64,000 nt of DNA. It comes from Omphalotus guepiniiformis (Eukaryota > Basidiomycota > Agaricomycetes > Agaricales > Omphalotaceae). The position numbers and the translations under genes were made by a program. Every line of letters starts with the position of its first letter. Position 1 is the first letter of the stretch. Below are positions 1 to 12,771 of the stretch, piece by piece. The notes under the pieces were generated by a model that saw only the letters and a program-made list of their open reading frames with translations, ran no database searches and was not told the DNA's origin. The DNA lies in the NCBI GenBank assembly GCA_028554645.1, contig JAQOOI010000015.1, forward strand, positions 434,001 to 498,000. The letters run 5' to 3'.

Positions 1-14
1 GAATAAATAGCGTT

Positions 15-97
15 AAGGTGCTCTCTTGCCTAGTGGAGCACCTGACACGCAAAGCGAATAGATTGTGTAAAGGTGCTCTCTTGCCTAGTGGAGCACC
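15..97. repeat. Tandem pair of identical short hairpins
   Basis: A 28-nt sequence occurs at 15-42 and again at 70-97, exactly 55 nt apart. Each copy can fold: GGTGCTC (17-23 and 72-78) pairs with GAGCACC (36-42 and 91-97) around a 12-nt loop. Nothing adjacent identifies the function. The loop faintly resembles a tRNA A-box, but no B-box follows. Confidence 0.6.
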
Positions 98-1254
98 CAA
101 CACAAAAACAGAAATCCAGAAATCCAGAAGGACCACCTGTACAATTCACGTAAAGTATGAATGTACTGATGGCAACCAAGTAGTGAATTTAGCGCAAGAC
201 AATATTCAGTTATGGAGCTACAACTCAGAACACAAAGGTGTCTGAGAGGGGGAGGTAACTATATCCAGTACAGATACTGAATACCTAATAGGTCCCACCA
301 ACCCAATCTCCCGCTGAGTGCATCAATCTATAATAGCGTGATTAGCGATCCAAATTGCCAAGAAGAGAGACAGACTAGAATCTTATAAAGCTCTCCTTCA
401 TTTTTGACCCTGCCAACTTTCAAAAGTCCGTTAAGCGAGCTGTTCTTCTGATCCCAGGGAACTTCTCCTGCATCTGGGAAATAATGGTCAACAAATTTGT
501 TTGGTGATATAGGCCCCAGAACGTTATCTTGTATCTCAGTGTCGTGAACATTTAGCGAAGTTGATATGACTGAACCAAGGCTGGAATAGGTGCCCTTTGT
601 CTGATGTGATTGAGTTGAGGAAACCGGGGGTTCGACTTGTCCTTTGGCTATGGATGAGGCCGGTAAGGGTTGCAATCGTTTCGAGGAAGCAAAATCGACG
701 CCTGGACGAAAAGCTACGAGCCTTAATTTCTTGTGAGTTAGCTGATGACATGATGAGAGGATACAAGACTTGCCTTAGGCACTGGCTAGTTGACGAGCGC
801 CTGCTCTGGATAATTGAAGAGAATACAGCTCCTCGTTCACACAAACGGTGGAAACGGCGGCAAGTGAGTGGTCGCATCAGAGCGGGGCTCACATGACAAA
901 GCATCTCCCATCTCAAAGCATTTTATCTCAGCTGATCATGATTCCACAGCAAATTGCGCCTGTAAACTGTATTTCAGTACGAATAGACACCGCTTCAAGC
1001 CGAGGTCCTAATCGTCAATGAAATCTTCACTTTTGGATACAATCTGAAAGCTATTATGTTCGAGGATCTCTTTGCTAGCACCGAGCTTGACGTCTTGGTG
1101 CCCGAGTCTGGACTGCAACTTCCTGCTACAGGACCTGAAAGTTGTTCGGCTGGTTGGGATGCGGATGAATGGCTTGCTAGCCTGAAAGATCCTAGATCGA
1201 TAGCAGGATTCTTTGGTCAGTTTCTATTAATTATTATTGAGCTGTGACGAATTC
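98..1254. other. No recognised gene
   Basis: Only short open frames are present. One possible exon at 1056-1214 (+) begins with ATG, has coding-like composition (ELDVLVPESGLQLP, WDADEWLASL) and runs to a possible donor near 1216. I found no partner exon or family, so it is left as anonymous sequence. Confidence 0.4.
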
Positions 1255-1795
1255 TGTAGATGACATTTTACACGCTTTTGACTGTACGAATGTCACATAC
1301 ATCTGAAGCTGAGCCATCGGCATGCATCGCACCATTTGCATTCGGAAATTCGGAGAGCGAAAGCAGACATATATGAATTCCATGGAAATCCTTTTATTAC
1401 AAAGAAGATATCGACTCATCACGACGTTCCAAGACTCTGGATGAAAACTAGAGAAAATTCAGAATTAGCTCACAGTCACAGCAAGAAACAACTTTAGCAA
1501 GATGAAAGGAGAGGTTTCAGGATAACTAGGATTAATTGAATGACACATCGCGACATTTATATGAACGCTCGTTGAAACTCTTTGAAAGATCTCATCATAA
1601 AAGACAGGAGAAAGATAAAAAAAGAAAAGTCGACTTAAACTCACCTTACATGATCCTTCGCCAACCCTATATTCCTGCAAAGGATATCTTTGACTCTCTT
1701 TTCCAATTAATTTGACGCTTGATCTGCACAGATTGAAGATGAGCGTAAAGCTCGCTGCTCATTTGCGTTCGTGCTGGAACTGGCTGGGGTTCGTT
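1255..1795 (-). repeat. Left arm of a diverged inverted repeat (partner 61255-61745)
   Basis: The reverse complement of this stretch aligns by eye with 61255-61745 over about 500 nt with scattered substitutions and small gaps. Shared blocks include AGTTTTCATCC, GAGTTTCAACGAGCGTTC and GAGCTTTACGCTCAT. On the minus strand it looks like parts of a decayed spliced gene: a coding-like segment with ELYAHLQSVQ, a GTGAGT donor, then a TTTCTCTAG acceptor. The two copies differ in frame, so neither looks functional. The original gene was not recognised. Confidence 0.65.
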
Positions 1796-4700
1796 GATGG
1801 TCCGTGCGTTATATATAGCAACCCAAGCCACCCACCAAGCAAGGGTAAATACACCCTGACCGCATGCCCATTGCCCACAAGCATTGAGTAAGAGATGAAT
1901 AGTTGAATAGTTGAATATCAGGAGTTGAATAACGATACAAATTACAACAATTCCGCGAAAGCGATAGTATACCAATTTCGGACAAGCAAAGTGCTAGATT
2001 AATCACATATATCTTTCTCTTCAGCTACCATTGCCTGCTCCTGTTCCGAGTGCTTTTCGGATTCCGTCGGGCGTTTTTCTTCATCCTCAACTTGAGGTGG
2101 ATGACGCTGCTGCTTCAGTGAGCCACGTCGGCCATCATCTGGTGAACCTGCCTGGTCCTTCTCAGATGAACACTGAGGAAAGCGTGTTAAAAGAGCGTCA
2201 GGGCTCGCCGGTTGGGATGGTCCTTCCTCAAGGTCCTAGGATTTTGAATCAGTCACAAATAGCGCGAAATGACACCAGAATGACGGGTTTCACCTCTCTC
2301 GTGTAAGAGTTAAAGGAACTAGCGTGAGTGGGCGACAAAGACATGACATAACGAGTGTGTTGCGCCTGCAGAGCGGATGATTAAGAATGTTTCTGTCAAG
2401 GAAAAAATAGTATAGTAACGCGCTTCCTCTTGCTTCTCTACGTCTCCGCACGTTCGATGTTCTCGAGGAATATAGTCATAGAAAGACTCCGGTATCAGCG
2501 AAGAGGGCGTTGTCTGGAGGATCGATGTGAGCGTCATCCCGTCAACCCGTGTGATCCGCCTGTGAGGCTCGTCCTGGGTCATTGTGAAGGCGGTCATATC
2601 CAAGTTGGGCAAGGAGTATCGGTCTCGTACATCATCGGAGGAAGTTGAATGTGAGTTAGAACTGACCCAGAACAATGCTATAGCGTTTAAGCAAACCTGT
2701 CAAAAGAAGGCGAGTCAGCCCTGATATGCAGCGTTGCTCGTGGGTCTACCCACGTCGCTGACACAGCTACTGAGGCAGATCCAACCAAGCTCGTTGCCCG
2801 TGAGTCCAGTGACTATAGCTATATTTACCTGGATAATGATGATGACTGTCAGTCACAGCAGAGAGGAACAAATGAGGCTGAACGTACCGCGGAGGTGATG
2901 AGGCTGATGCAAGCACCACTTGAAAACTTATCAGTTCGTGAATATGTTGAGACGACAGCCACGAAGCTTACTACAGCGTTCGAATAGCAACTGCTTTCAG
3001 CTTGGGGCTCAAATGATTCGACCGCAACAGAGGCCACAGGAACATCGCTGTGAGAAATACGTTCAAGAAAAGGTCATATGCTATCATGCTGATACCACTG
3101 TGAACACGACCGAACCGTTGAGTACAGGAACTGCATGAGAAGGGAAAGTACGCACGCATATGTCCGCAGACCGATGATGCAGACCCCATCATCACGTAGC
3201 CGTCCCTCCCTTCCTAGCACCATGATTACCAACATCGCAATATAGCCCGTTAGAACTACTCCGCAAATTCTATACGACTTGGATTTTAGGCGTGGTACTT
3301 GATTACCGCCAGACCATACGATGTACACCCTTTCAGTTTACGTGAGTAACCAGAAAATGAGGACGCATATATCCGGGGCACGCACCCTTTCAGACAAAAA
3401 TGCGCATATGAGGACCTATATAAAATATTATTGAGCGCAGCGGTAACCAGGTAAAGAACGAAGCAACCTTGCTCAATCCGTAAAAACTGATACAGATCAC
3501 TGCCGCCGAAGCACAGTTTCTTGGAGACCAAGTTAGACCCAATCCGTTGGCTAATATCCCCGCTATTTGAGCGTGAATACTTGGGATCAAAAATCTCTCT
3601 CTCCCTTGAAGTACGTGTACTCACAGGAGAAAACGAAAAGCCATCTTGAGGACATTGTCAAAGCATGAGAACGCGCCAAAACAAGAGAAGTCGGCGTGAA
3701 CGTACGAGTCAAAGAGAACTAAAATCACACAGAGTCTCCCCCAAGTCAGATATCTCCACTGTCGCCAATTAGAGAGAGGTGGTATCCGCTTGGCCAGACA
3801 ATAAGACAACACCGTGACCCCTTGAAAGGTTGCCTTATTAACCATGAGAGATGGAGTATCGAGGTGGCTCACCTAACATATGAACGCAAACTGTCATGGT
3901 TTGAAGTCCTCTATACTGCGCCGGGGTCGCCATGTCTAGAAAGAGAGTACAGATAGAAGTCAGAACGAAGAAATATCTTGACGAAAAGGCAGAAGCACAA
4001 GAGGTCGCATTTGATTGTTAACACCTGGTTAACACCGACCCAAACGCGTGAAAGGCGAAGAAATTTGCGCTGGACGCGATGACATTACACGTATCGTTTG
4101 GGTTAGTTCCATTACCAGGTTTTGACAGGATCTGGACAGGAAGAATATTCTCGTCATTTAAGGAGCCGCTTATTCGTGCAGAAGATATCGATAGATCCCC
4201 GCAACTCGACATATCGATTCCGAAGGACTATTGAAAGGTCGCAGAAAAAGAAAACAAGGGACTTGAATGAATAGAATGACTTGAGGCGCTACATCTTTCG
4301 CTGCGACAATCCTCTGAGAGACATGCCGCGGAAATATTCGAAAGAAATTGATATTTAGAAGACAGGGTGGAAGAGGTGTGGAAAGTCGTTACTCGCCCGA
4401 TTTTTCGGTCAGGGTTCGGCTGATGCCGGCACACCTACATCGTTGCCGGCGGCATTCCGCCACACTGAAGCATAGCCACAAAACGGTCCTCTTCACAATT
4501 CGACTACAATTCGTCGGTTGTTCTCCTTCATTTCTCTTCCCTGCTCACGAGGATCTACAGGGATCTACGTGGTCTATGCATACGAACGTAGTCTCGCGGC
4601 AACGCTTATGGGGACATTTGAAACGCACGCCGGGTCGTCCTTTGAACTACGGCCGCACTCTGGGTAAGTACTTATCAGAATCAATAGAAAGCGATACATA

Positions 4701-5042
4701 GTTGGCGCTTCCCGGCACCCTGGCGAACGCAAGCATGCGGCAACAAATCCTACATAATATAAATATTTTCACGCTAGGATTCCCTTCAGTGGTAATGGCT
4801 CAACTTTCTATGCAAGCAATACGCGTTTGGGAGACACCAGAACAGGGCAAGAGTAGGACGGATAGATTGGCTAAAGGGAAGCCGGATCATTGGGTAGATG
4901 CCAAGGGAGAGAAAGAATTTCAGAATCCTTGGCCGAGCTGGCAGAGCAGAGGCATACGGGAATCCTTGGTGGTACGTTGGTCAAACCTTTTCCTATATGA
5001 CAGTGTAGTAACAATCCATGGCTCTTTAAGGCGGTAAGAAAG
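1796..5042. other. About 3.2 kb without a recognised gene
   Basis: Open frames here are short, mutually overlapping and without family motifs. A minus-strand segment near 3070-3330 contains a hydrophobic run (LTGYIAMLVIMVLG) that could be a relic of a membrane protein exon, but no coherent gene can be assembled. A minus-strand frame at 2319-2675 is also unrecognised. Confidence 0.4.
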
Positions 5043-6348
5043 ATGTCTACCGCAACGCCAGCCGTACCCCCAGAGATGGCCACTCGTGTTCGCAAACCTG
5101 ATTGGGGATCCTCAAGTCCTCCCGACAGTGACAAGATCAAGGCAACTTGGCTCGGACATGCCTGTTTCTTGGTTGAGCTACCAACGCGGTCTTCAACGCT
5201 AGCCAGAGGTCCTCGAATTCTATTCGATCCCGTATTCAGCGAGCGCTGTTCTCCCGTTCAATTCTATGGCCCGAAGCGCTTTACTCGTCAGCCCTTCTAT
5301 ACGTGAATTCTGCCATAACCATACTAAATTCTATGCCTTTATAGCTGCACCTTGCGACATCGATGATATACCCGAGATAGACGCTATTGTGATTTCTGTA
5401 TGTCCTAGTGTCAAAACTTGGATAACACATCTTAAACTAACGATTTGTCACTCAAGCACAATCACTATGACCAGTATGTTCCCATATATGCATTCTAGCT
5501 CTCCTACTGACGTGGCCTTTTTTACTTAGCCTCGATACCCATACTATCACCACACTACTGAGCCGATCCCGTAAACCTCACATCTTTGCCCCGCTTGGCA
5601 ATCTACCCTACTTTTGCTCCTTAGGCGTCCCTGCAAGCCATACTCATATCCTTGATTGGTGGGACTCTCGGCGTGTAGAGATTTCTATTCCCGCAATCAA
5701 TACCGATAAGGAGGCATCCGAACAACATTCAACGCCACAAGCCGCCTTTGATATCACCTGCACTCCAGCACAACATGGTTCGGGAAGAGGCATTCTAGAT
5801 CAATTCCGAACTCTATGGGCCGGGTGGGTCGTAGAAGAAGTTTCGCAAGACAAGGGTCCGAAAGGTGTCAACCTTTATTTCGCTGGAGACACTGGCTATC
5901 GGGCGGTGAGAGATGGAGAGAATGAAGAAACCGCTCCGGTTTGTCCCGTTTTCAAAGAGATTGGAAAGCGATTCGGTGGTTTCGATCTTGCGCTGATACC
6001 GATTGGGTACGTGAATGACTCTCATTTACTTTTTGTGACTTACATCTACCATTAGAGCATATTCCCCTCGAGATTTTTGTTCCCGAATTCATTGTGCGCC
6101 CCAGGATAGTGTCAGAGTTTTCAAGGATGTACAAGCGAAACGAGCTTTGGGAATGCATTGGGGGTAAGAATTCGATATTTGTCCACGTCAATATGGTATT
6201 GATCACAATTCTGTTCGTCAGTACATGGGTATTGACTGAGGAAGAAATCCTTGAGCCGCCGCGTCGATTAGCAGAGGAGTGTAAGAAGATAGGTATACCA
6301 GAGGATAAATTCTCTGTATGTGATATAGGTGAGACTGTCATTGTCTAA
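5043..6348 (+). CDS. NAPE-PLD-like metallo-beta-lactamase-fold hydrolase
   Basis: Six exons fit: 5043-5286, 5345-5397, 5457-5473, 5530-6006, 6056-6163 and 6222-6348, giving 341 aa. The family (N-acyl-phosphatidylethanolamine phospholipase D, lactamase_B_2 fold) hydrolyses membrane N-acyl-phospholipids using a two-zinc site. The sequence shows the N-terminal [12 protein letters not shown] strand-turn and GPKRFTPAPC. The metal motif HNHYDHLD (HxHxDH) is assembled across a 17-nt exon and its neighbour. [18 protein letters not shown] and ALGMHWGT carry the remaining metal ligands. All hallmark residues are present and the length is family-typical. The ATG at 5043 is the first upstream of the conserved core and gives a short N-terminus without a signal peptide. 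The first donor (GTCAGC) is weak but is the only one that restores the conserved KRFT-P-APC junction. Lipid substrate is inferred from the family only. Confidence 0.85.
5457..5473 (+). other. 17-nt microexon encoding the metal-binding HNHYD
   Basis: This exon is flanked by TCAAG and GTATGT and carries the first part of the HxHxDH motif. The second DH histidine is completed by the next exon at 5530. Skipping it would remove the zinc ligands and shift the frame. Confidence 0.75.
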
Positions 6349-6602
6349 GCTAGGTTTGTCTTCTTTGGGGGAGTAGTCTCTCCGTACGACCTTGAGTGTC
6401 CCCTTGTGTAACTGTTCCACGCTGTATTGAATCAATTAACATTCAGAAGTGTCTGGTTGGAATGTATAATCGGAGGTCTGTAAGTGACTTTGAGGCGAGA
6501 TATATGCGTTCTGTTTTGTCAATTTGGAGTGAGCCAGGTATGTAACAATTTCATTGAACGCGAGTGATCTGCCGCGAAGCACTTGAACGACTCCTAAGCC
6601 GC

Positions 6603-6633
<31 letters not shown>

Positions 6634-7144
6634 CACAGCTCCGCGAAGTGCGTTGAACCCTCAAGGGTTCAGCTGGAAACGGCAGTCCGGTAGGGGCAAA
6701 GATGACTACCACTTGGTGTTGCGGCGAGCTCCTAACACCAGATTAACGCACGTGCCAACTATATTGAACACCGATTCCAATCCGCTTTGGGGCGAATAAA
6801 TTCAGAATCAATAAGTATCAAGTAATGATTATAAATAAAAATACGTACTTACTGGTCCTGTCAGCGCTCGTGACCGGGTCCATTCACTACCCGGGGCTTA
6901 AGTATATATTCAGTGCTCATCCAAGCTCCGTTCTTTCCCCAGCAGATAACAGATAGTTCCAACCTCGTTGCACATACACACACTACACTCACATCTTCCC
7001 CACCTTCTTTCAGTCGGAGCATTGGGTATTTCAATGCGTCTTCACATCTTCAATCCAACACTCCCAAATCTTTGCTCAACTGCCAACTCGTCCCAGACAC
7101 ACAATAATAGTAGTAATTGCCGTGAGAAGGCGTGAATTTGGGCC
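6349..7144. other. Intergenic region with GATA microsatellite and promoter-like TATA
   Basis: No gene seen. It holds a perfect 8-bp-stem hairpin (TGAACCCT-CA-AGGGTTCA, near 6646-6663), a (GATA)n run at about 6605-6632 and a TATATAT at 6903-6909 that could serve the F-box-type gene downstream. Confidence 0.5.
6605..6632. repeat. (GATA)n microsatellite
   Basis: About seven uninterrupted GATA units. Confidence 0.95.
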
Positions 7145-8126
7145 ATGGCGGTCACAGAGGACTGTTCGAAATCTCATCTGATACTACCATACGAGCTTCA
7201 GCGGGAGATTTTTGAAACAACGGGAGTGTTAGATCGAAAGAACATTGCGAGTCTTATTCTTGTTGCACGTCGAGTACAGTTCTGGTGCGTCACTTGGTGA
7301 GGGCTGCGGCGGCGCCATTGCAGAGTCGGCACTCACTAGCCTCTCGCTGGTCCCCTCGCCCCCGCTACAATACGAATCACGGTAACTAACCAATGCATTC
7401 ATTTACAGGGTAGAACCAATATTGTACGAGACTGTAGTACTCAACGGAGCAGGAGCGGGAACGAAATTCCTTCGTACGCTTCGTTCCAAACCAAGAACTT
7501 TCTTTACTGAAAACGTAAAGAATCTTTGTTTAGGTCGAGGTGTTACGGTACCACAAGCAGAATGCATTCTATCCGTTTGTACTGGCATCAATAACCTCGC
7601 ATGCTGGGTGACTCCAGAATCCTATGCTGCACCAGTGCTTGTTCCACTCATCAGTAATAGCATGCACTTGCGGAAGCTTTCCCTAAATCACTGCAGGTGT
7701 CTCTGTACTGATTCCAAAGGGACTGGCGGGCCCCTTGCTGTCGCATTTGGAAATATCACCCATCTTGACCTAGCTAACCCTTGGGCTATGTGGCATAGTC
7801 TTGACTTGGGATTTAAGACCTTTCCGAGACTAACCCATCTTGCCTTTCGGTTTTGGACTCGGGACTCAGTCGTTCCGTGTATCCAAAGGATCTTGGAACA
7901 GTGTCTTTCTCTTCGTGTACTTGCGCTTCTGGTTCATGAACATCTCATGTCCACAGCTTCAAAGTTCTTGATTGACGAAGGTCTGGATGATCCTCGTATA
8001 GTTCTGGTCAGGTACTCGGAGGATATCGAGTTTTGGAATGAGATGAAATTGGGACAACCTGATTTGTGGACAAGAGCGAAGAGTATCACTGCTGTGACTT
8101 GTCGGGAATGCGAATACTCTGAATGA
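7145..8126 (+). CDS. F-box-like / LRR-type protein
   Basis: Two exons, 7145-7284 and 7409-8126 (285 aa), joined by GTGCGT...TTACAG. The N-terminus has the typical basidiomycete F-box-like helix (LPYELQREIFE, then RKNIASLILVARRVQFWVEPILY). It is followed by irregular leucine-rich segments (LRKLSLNHC, ITHLDLANP, FPRLTHLAF, LSLRVLALL). Agaricomycetes have very large families of this layout. They are presumed substrate adaptors of SCF ubiquitin ligases, but the Skp1-binding helix here is too degenerate to be sure. The ATG at 7145 is in an acceptable context (GCCATGG) and is the first in frame. No signal peptide or membrane segment is evident. Confidence 0.75.
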
Positions 8127-9512
8127 AGGAAGAATCTATGTTAATGTGGAGAAATATCACACATGTTGCCCTTCCGTGTAGTAGTTAATGTTCTTTTGTA
8201 ATATAATTCTGGCACTCTTCGGATCACAACGAGTAATGACTTGACCGTCTCGACTGTCAAGACAGTGCCATCGCAGAGAAATGAAGAGAAGAAAATGCGT
8301 ACAAGACTTCCCCCGCCAGTCGAGTGTCTCTTGTATTCACCACCCGCCCAGCATGTTTGGGCTACTTCAGGGTCAAGAGAGTAGCGTCTGAATCTTCCGT
8401 TCCTCCACTTGAGTCGTCTTAGAACACGCTTAGCGCCCTGGACATACACAGGAAACAACCTCGAATTCGACAGCCTGGTGCAAGCGTTTCTTCATCCATC
8501 GGCCTTGAGGTTGTCATATTCAGGGACCGATCCTCGAAATGGACAGCATCAAACTCGGTGAAGAGTTCTCCATCCATCGGCCATGCCAGTGAGGTTGTCC
8601 AAGCAGAGTATATGCGTCACTCCGGGATCACCGCTATTCTTTGCGTGCATCCTTGAGTACATGAGGATCGCAAGGGGCTTCGTTATATCTATTACGCACT
8701 GAAAGAACTTCCTCTAACTTTTCGAAAGGAGCATGATGATCTGCATCAGAGGGGACTGAGTATTCCTCTGTGTTGAGATCGCGCTACTAGATATTTAAGC
8801 AGGAGTCACATCATGACATGAGCTACCTCCGTCGCATCATCCGGATTCCGTATCATGAATGAACGGGAAGCGGTCATCTTGAAACGGGTCATTCCTTCCA
8901 CTGAGGTGGGTTCTTAAGGGTCGGTAGTATGGGGATGATTTAGATTGGCGGTGATTTCCACTGTATACGACAGGAAGGTGTGATCTACATTCTAGGTCAT
9001 CAGATGAATATAGCAGATTTCTGGCGACATCAGTGGTAACTCGGAGGACTTACCAACTCCTTCTCCTTCTCAGAGCTCGAGTTCACTAGTGCTTCACTCG
9101 CCCATTTGGGCATTTCGAAAGCAGTGAATTTTCGTGAGATTTCTCCGGGATGGTGGGTGTCTGCAATCAATCAACAATTGATCCATGGACGGAGGTCATC
9201 CTAGGTCATCAGGACTCGGGAAGGAAGGAAGCGCGAAGGACATCACGTACAGGATGCATCTGCTTGAACGGGCGGGCATACGCAACCTGGTCTTCGATAC
9301 GAGGCGTTGCATCAAATCTAATGTTGAGAGCCAGGTCTGAAGCATAAAAATTCGACGCCCGTTAGCCGTTGGCATACACCACGTGATCTGCCGTTCATAT
9401 GCCGCTCGGCGCTAACGCGCTAGCAGTCTGGCGCGTATATACTAATTATCTCTTTGTTCCACAACCACCACCACTATAGAAGCTCACTGAAATTTGAGAC
9501 GAACTAGATCCA

Positions 9513-9803
9513 ATGGCAATAAACCTAAGGAGGGGCACGAAATCCCAATCGCATTTCGTCAAACAGTCGACTTCAAGCACTCCATCCAGCCCACCAGCAG
9601 GCTACTGTGCATTCAACTGCATCGTATATTCCACAAAAACATCTATGCCATGCTCTAGTACTCTTTTGTGCTCAGTGCTGAAGGTACCAGTAGTACTTCA
9701 TCGTATCCCATATGGCGATATTGTATTAGTTCCACAGGCTCACACGCCTCACGCGCTCGCCACCTTTCCGAGTTCTCGATTCTCGATGCAGAGCGTGAAA
9801 TGA
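9513..9803 (+). CDS. Small hypothetical protein
   Basis: A 96-codon frame begins about 70 nt after a TATATACTA motif (9436-9444). It contains a possible 54-nt intron starting GTACCAGTAG near 9683 and ending TTCCACAG. Because 54 is divisible by three, the frame stays open whether or not it is removed (96 or 78 aa). No domain is recognised; the composition is Ser/Thr-rich. It could equally be a chance frame. Confidence 0.2.
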   Translation: MAINLRRGTKSQSHFVKQSTSSTPSSPPAGYCAFNCIVYSTKTSMPCSSTLLCSVLKVPVVLHRIPYGDIVLVPQAHTPHALATFPSSRFSMQSVK

Positions 9804-11311
9804 CTGGAAACCCCATTATAGTAAGCATCGATCTACATACTTACATAGTCTCCTGAGCCTGAGGTTTCCGTTGAGACTAATGTGATCATAGTGCAGAAAT
9901 AATGACACTCGATCTACGATAGAGGATTTTACTCTCACAAAACACGCTTGAATGAACTGTCCCAGTGGCCGTGCTTTAATATGAAAGGACGATCAAGTAA
10001 TTCGAGGTAAATGGTATTTAACATATACTATATTATGGGATCAATCGCTCGAGCTGAGTTATACTAGTATCGGCCATTGAAAATCACTAGGGATCCGAAG
10101 GCTCAGCGTGATTCCTGTTGTGCTACATACCATCACTTGAGCAAGAATAATCTTCCCTTTGACTTATGGTATGCGGCGCCAACCCAAGTTATCCAAGCGC
10201 TAAATTGGAAATGCGCTGGACCGGGTAGGATGGAGTCTGCGGGATGGAGTAGCGAAGATCGGTTCGAATCAAGGCGTGCCGGTGAGTACTGGCGCTGCAT
10301 GAGTATCTATGGATCCTAAAAATGTGCACTAATGCTACAGATCAAGTGGCCCGAGGGGCTCTAGTGCTGCTGCAATGCGGTATACGGGTGGTTCGAGTCT
10401 GTGACCGTGTCGGCCTTTCAGCCAATTATAGCCTGGATGTAAATGAATTCCAAGTCGTGGCCCCGAGGCGACCACGACTCGACGTGGGCGTTGTCCAAGA
10501 CTCCCTGCTACTGTGCTACAACACTCCAGAGATAGGCACCACTTGGCTGGGTCCATTGGTCCGGGTCGGTCAGCAGCGGCGAAATGGTGCCCTAAGGTTC
10601 CCGAAAGGTGCCATTGTTTCCCTTTACGGATCCGGGTCTGTCACCTGCCTGGAGTCGAAGGGGACTCGGGAGTCAGACGGCAAGTATTCGGTGTCAACGT
10701 TTCAAGCTTCCATGACATATTGCTGGCAACTTTGCGCATCTGCCTAGGATTTTGGATTCTATTTTTGTGCGGGAAGAACTTCGAAATGTAAGTACTGCTG
10801 GCTCCGCCGCTTAAAGACCCCCACACCTCTAGGACTCTAGGAATTGGACTAATTTAAAGACGGTGTCATTTGAGAGAAGGTTTTGATACATACATATTTC
10901 CAGCCACTTGGCAGGGGACCTATTTCGAGTTCGAATGCCAGGGCCCTCCCTTCGTTCGTTCGTTCATTCGGTCGGTTGACTCCACGTAGAACTTAAACCT
11001 GAACCCGAGACGAAAGCGGTTGAGAACTTCCTGCTCCAAACTCGATGGTGGTCTCGTGTTTTCGTGTTCTCGTGGTTGCTTCCGAGTCGTCGATGTCTCA
11101 CGGCTCGTGATGTTTGAAGTCACGGTTGAAGCTGAAGACTGGAGCGAGTAGGGGGAAGGAGGACCGGGAGATCGGCCCATTAACGCGAAGCACCACTGAC
11201 AATACTTAATGTCTTTCAAGTTGACCGTATGGGTGGCGTTGGTGGGGTGGGTGTTTTGCCTACTAGTATGGGAAACCGCCGGTACTACTTACGAGTGATG
11301 TAAAGCGAATT

Positions 11312-11908
11312 TCAACTTGTCCGAGACGTACATATGCATGGTTCAGCCACCAAATGACCCATACGAGTCCCGCAGTGGCTACCCAATCGATCCTTGCGGG
11401 AAACACGCGTTAAGCAACGAATTCTCCCAGGTGCCAGTGAGTACTTACAACCCCACAGGAACCCACAAGTTTCAAAACTTAGGGTCCAAGGAACATTTAC
11501 GATGTCGACGTCACTCGAATCAATCTGAAGCTTCTTGATAGTGGAATTCCAGTGACGACCTCGAATAATGATATTGATGAAGAATGATTGAAAATGACGA
11601 TGAGGGGACTGAAGAATGCTGGAAGAAGTTATTGAATATAAGGTTTTCGGAAGCATGGTATAGTGATACGGTGATCCTTGGTGATCCTGGACACTCGGGA
11701 GAGTTGCAGGGTTGTTGTGAGGGTGAATTATTGTATACACGGGTTTAGATCTATCACTGACACGACATGCGTATGCATCGAGTGACAGTTCTGAATTTAT
11801 CCAGGATTCAACAGCATTCGGGTTTCGAACGAAGGCAATCTTCTGGCTTCCTTGATGATTGGAGAATTCGAACTTGGTGCCGGTGAGGGCCTGGTGAGGG
11901 CTCTCCAA
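11312..11908 (-). CDS. Hypothetical protein, 198 aa
   Basis: This is the longest uninterrupted frame of the 8-12.7 kb interval. The N-terminal half (FEFSNHQGSQKIAFVRNP, then AVESWINSELSLDAYACRVS) is coding-like and the remainder less so. No domain, signal peptide or membrane segment is recognised. Introns may be hidden in it. Confidence 0.25.
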   Translation of the reverse strand: MESPHQALTGTKFEFSNHQGSQKIAFVRNPNAVESWINSELSLDAYACRVSDRSKPVYTIIHPHNNPATLPSVQDHQGSPYHYTMLPKTLYSITSSSILQSPHRHFQSFFINIIIRGRHWNSTIKKLQIDSSDVDIVNVPWTLSFETCGFLWGCKYSLAPGRIRCLTRVSRKDRLGSHCGTRMGHLVAEPCICTSRTS

Positions 11909-12771
11909 GTCTTCATCAAGCTATGTATGGCATTGGCCGAGTTTTCAATTCCGTGGCGTCGCTTGTACAGTAGATGGGTATACGGACATACGAGGAAAGC
12001 ATTGCAGCGGGGTTTACATCTGTCAATCGAAAGGTATTGTGTCCTGATATACGGGTCATTGCTCCCTTTTTGATGCAAACTTTTCAGATACAGCTTACGG
12101 AGTAAAGCGGGTGATATCTACCTAGGCTGTATGACTCCGGCCGGCCAACTTCTTGAGAATGTATTGAGCCACGAAGTAAGTACAGGTTTGCTAGGGGGTT
12201 CTCGAAGCACTGTGTAGTAGGACGATGAGGTTGCTCTGAAGGAAAGCTATATCACTATATCAAGAAAGTCTGGTCCAAACTGCGCCGGCTTTCGGAAAAT
12301 TTCATGATCTCCTTTGAGTCGGACCGAGCACTGGCAACCTCCTGACTCAGAATTACAAGTCAGCGTGAGTAAGAAGGAGAGATGTGAGTTGGCACTGACG
12401 GATCCAGTAGTGAAGTTATTAAGTTAAGAAAGGTTAAAATGAACATGAAAACGAGATGAAAAGAGAGATAAAAAGGTATACTTACATGTAAGTAACCCAG
12501 CCCGTGGGCCGTCTAGCGCCTTTTAGCGCTTTAGCCACGTTTTTCAGGTGACGCGTCTCCCATATAACGTCCCCCTACCCACGAGCACTGCACCGGAACC
12601 GCCCTTCCAGTCATTCTTACTCTTCCTTCATCTACTTCAAGTATTACTCCTCTTCACACTTCGCCACCCTGCCATTCCACCATACAAATCGCAATTTCTT
12701 CCTCTCGGACGCATTTCCGAGATATCTAAACGTGAATTTAACAACGACTTCTCTCTTACTACGACGGAGTC

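Larger units (their letters stand above)
8127..12771. other. About 4.6 kb with only weak candidate genes
   Basis: Apart from the two low-confidence frames listed separately (9513 + and 11312 -), I see no coherent gene. A perfect 14-nt palindrome, ACTTACATGTAAGT, lies near 12480-12493 upstream of the BCS1-like gene and could be a regulatory site. Confidence 0.4.

Noticed and set aside
4348..4701. 117-codon plus-strand frame
   Set aside because: No motif, no supporting splice structure; typical chance frame.
10255..10290. Possible tRNA (GGTTCGAATC, B-box-like)
   Set aside because: No T-stem pairing, no A-box at the right distance and no acceptor stem; the second match near 10390 fails the same way.
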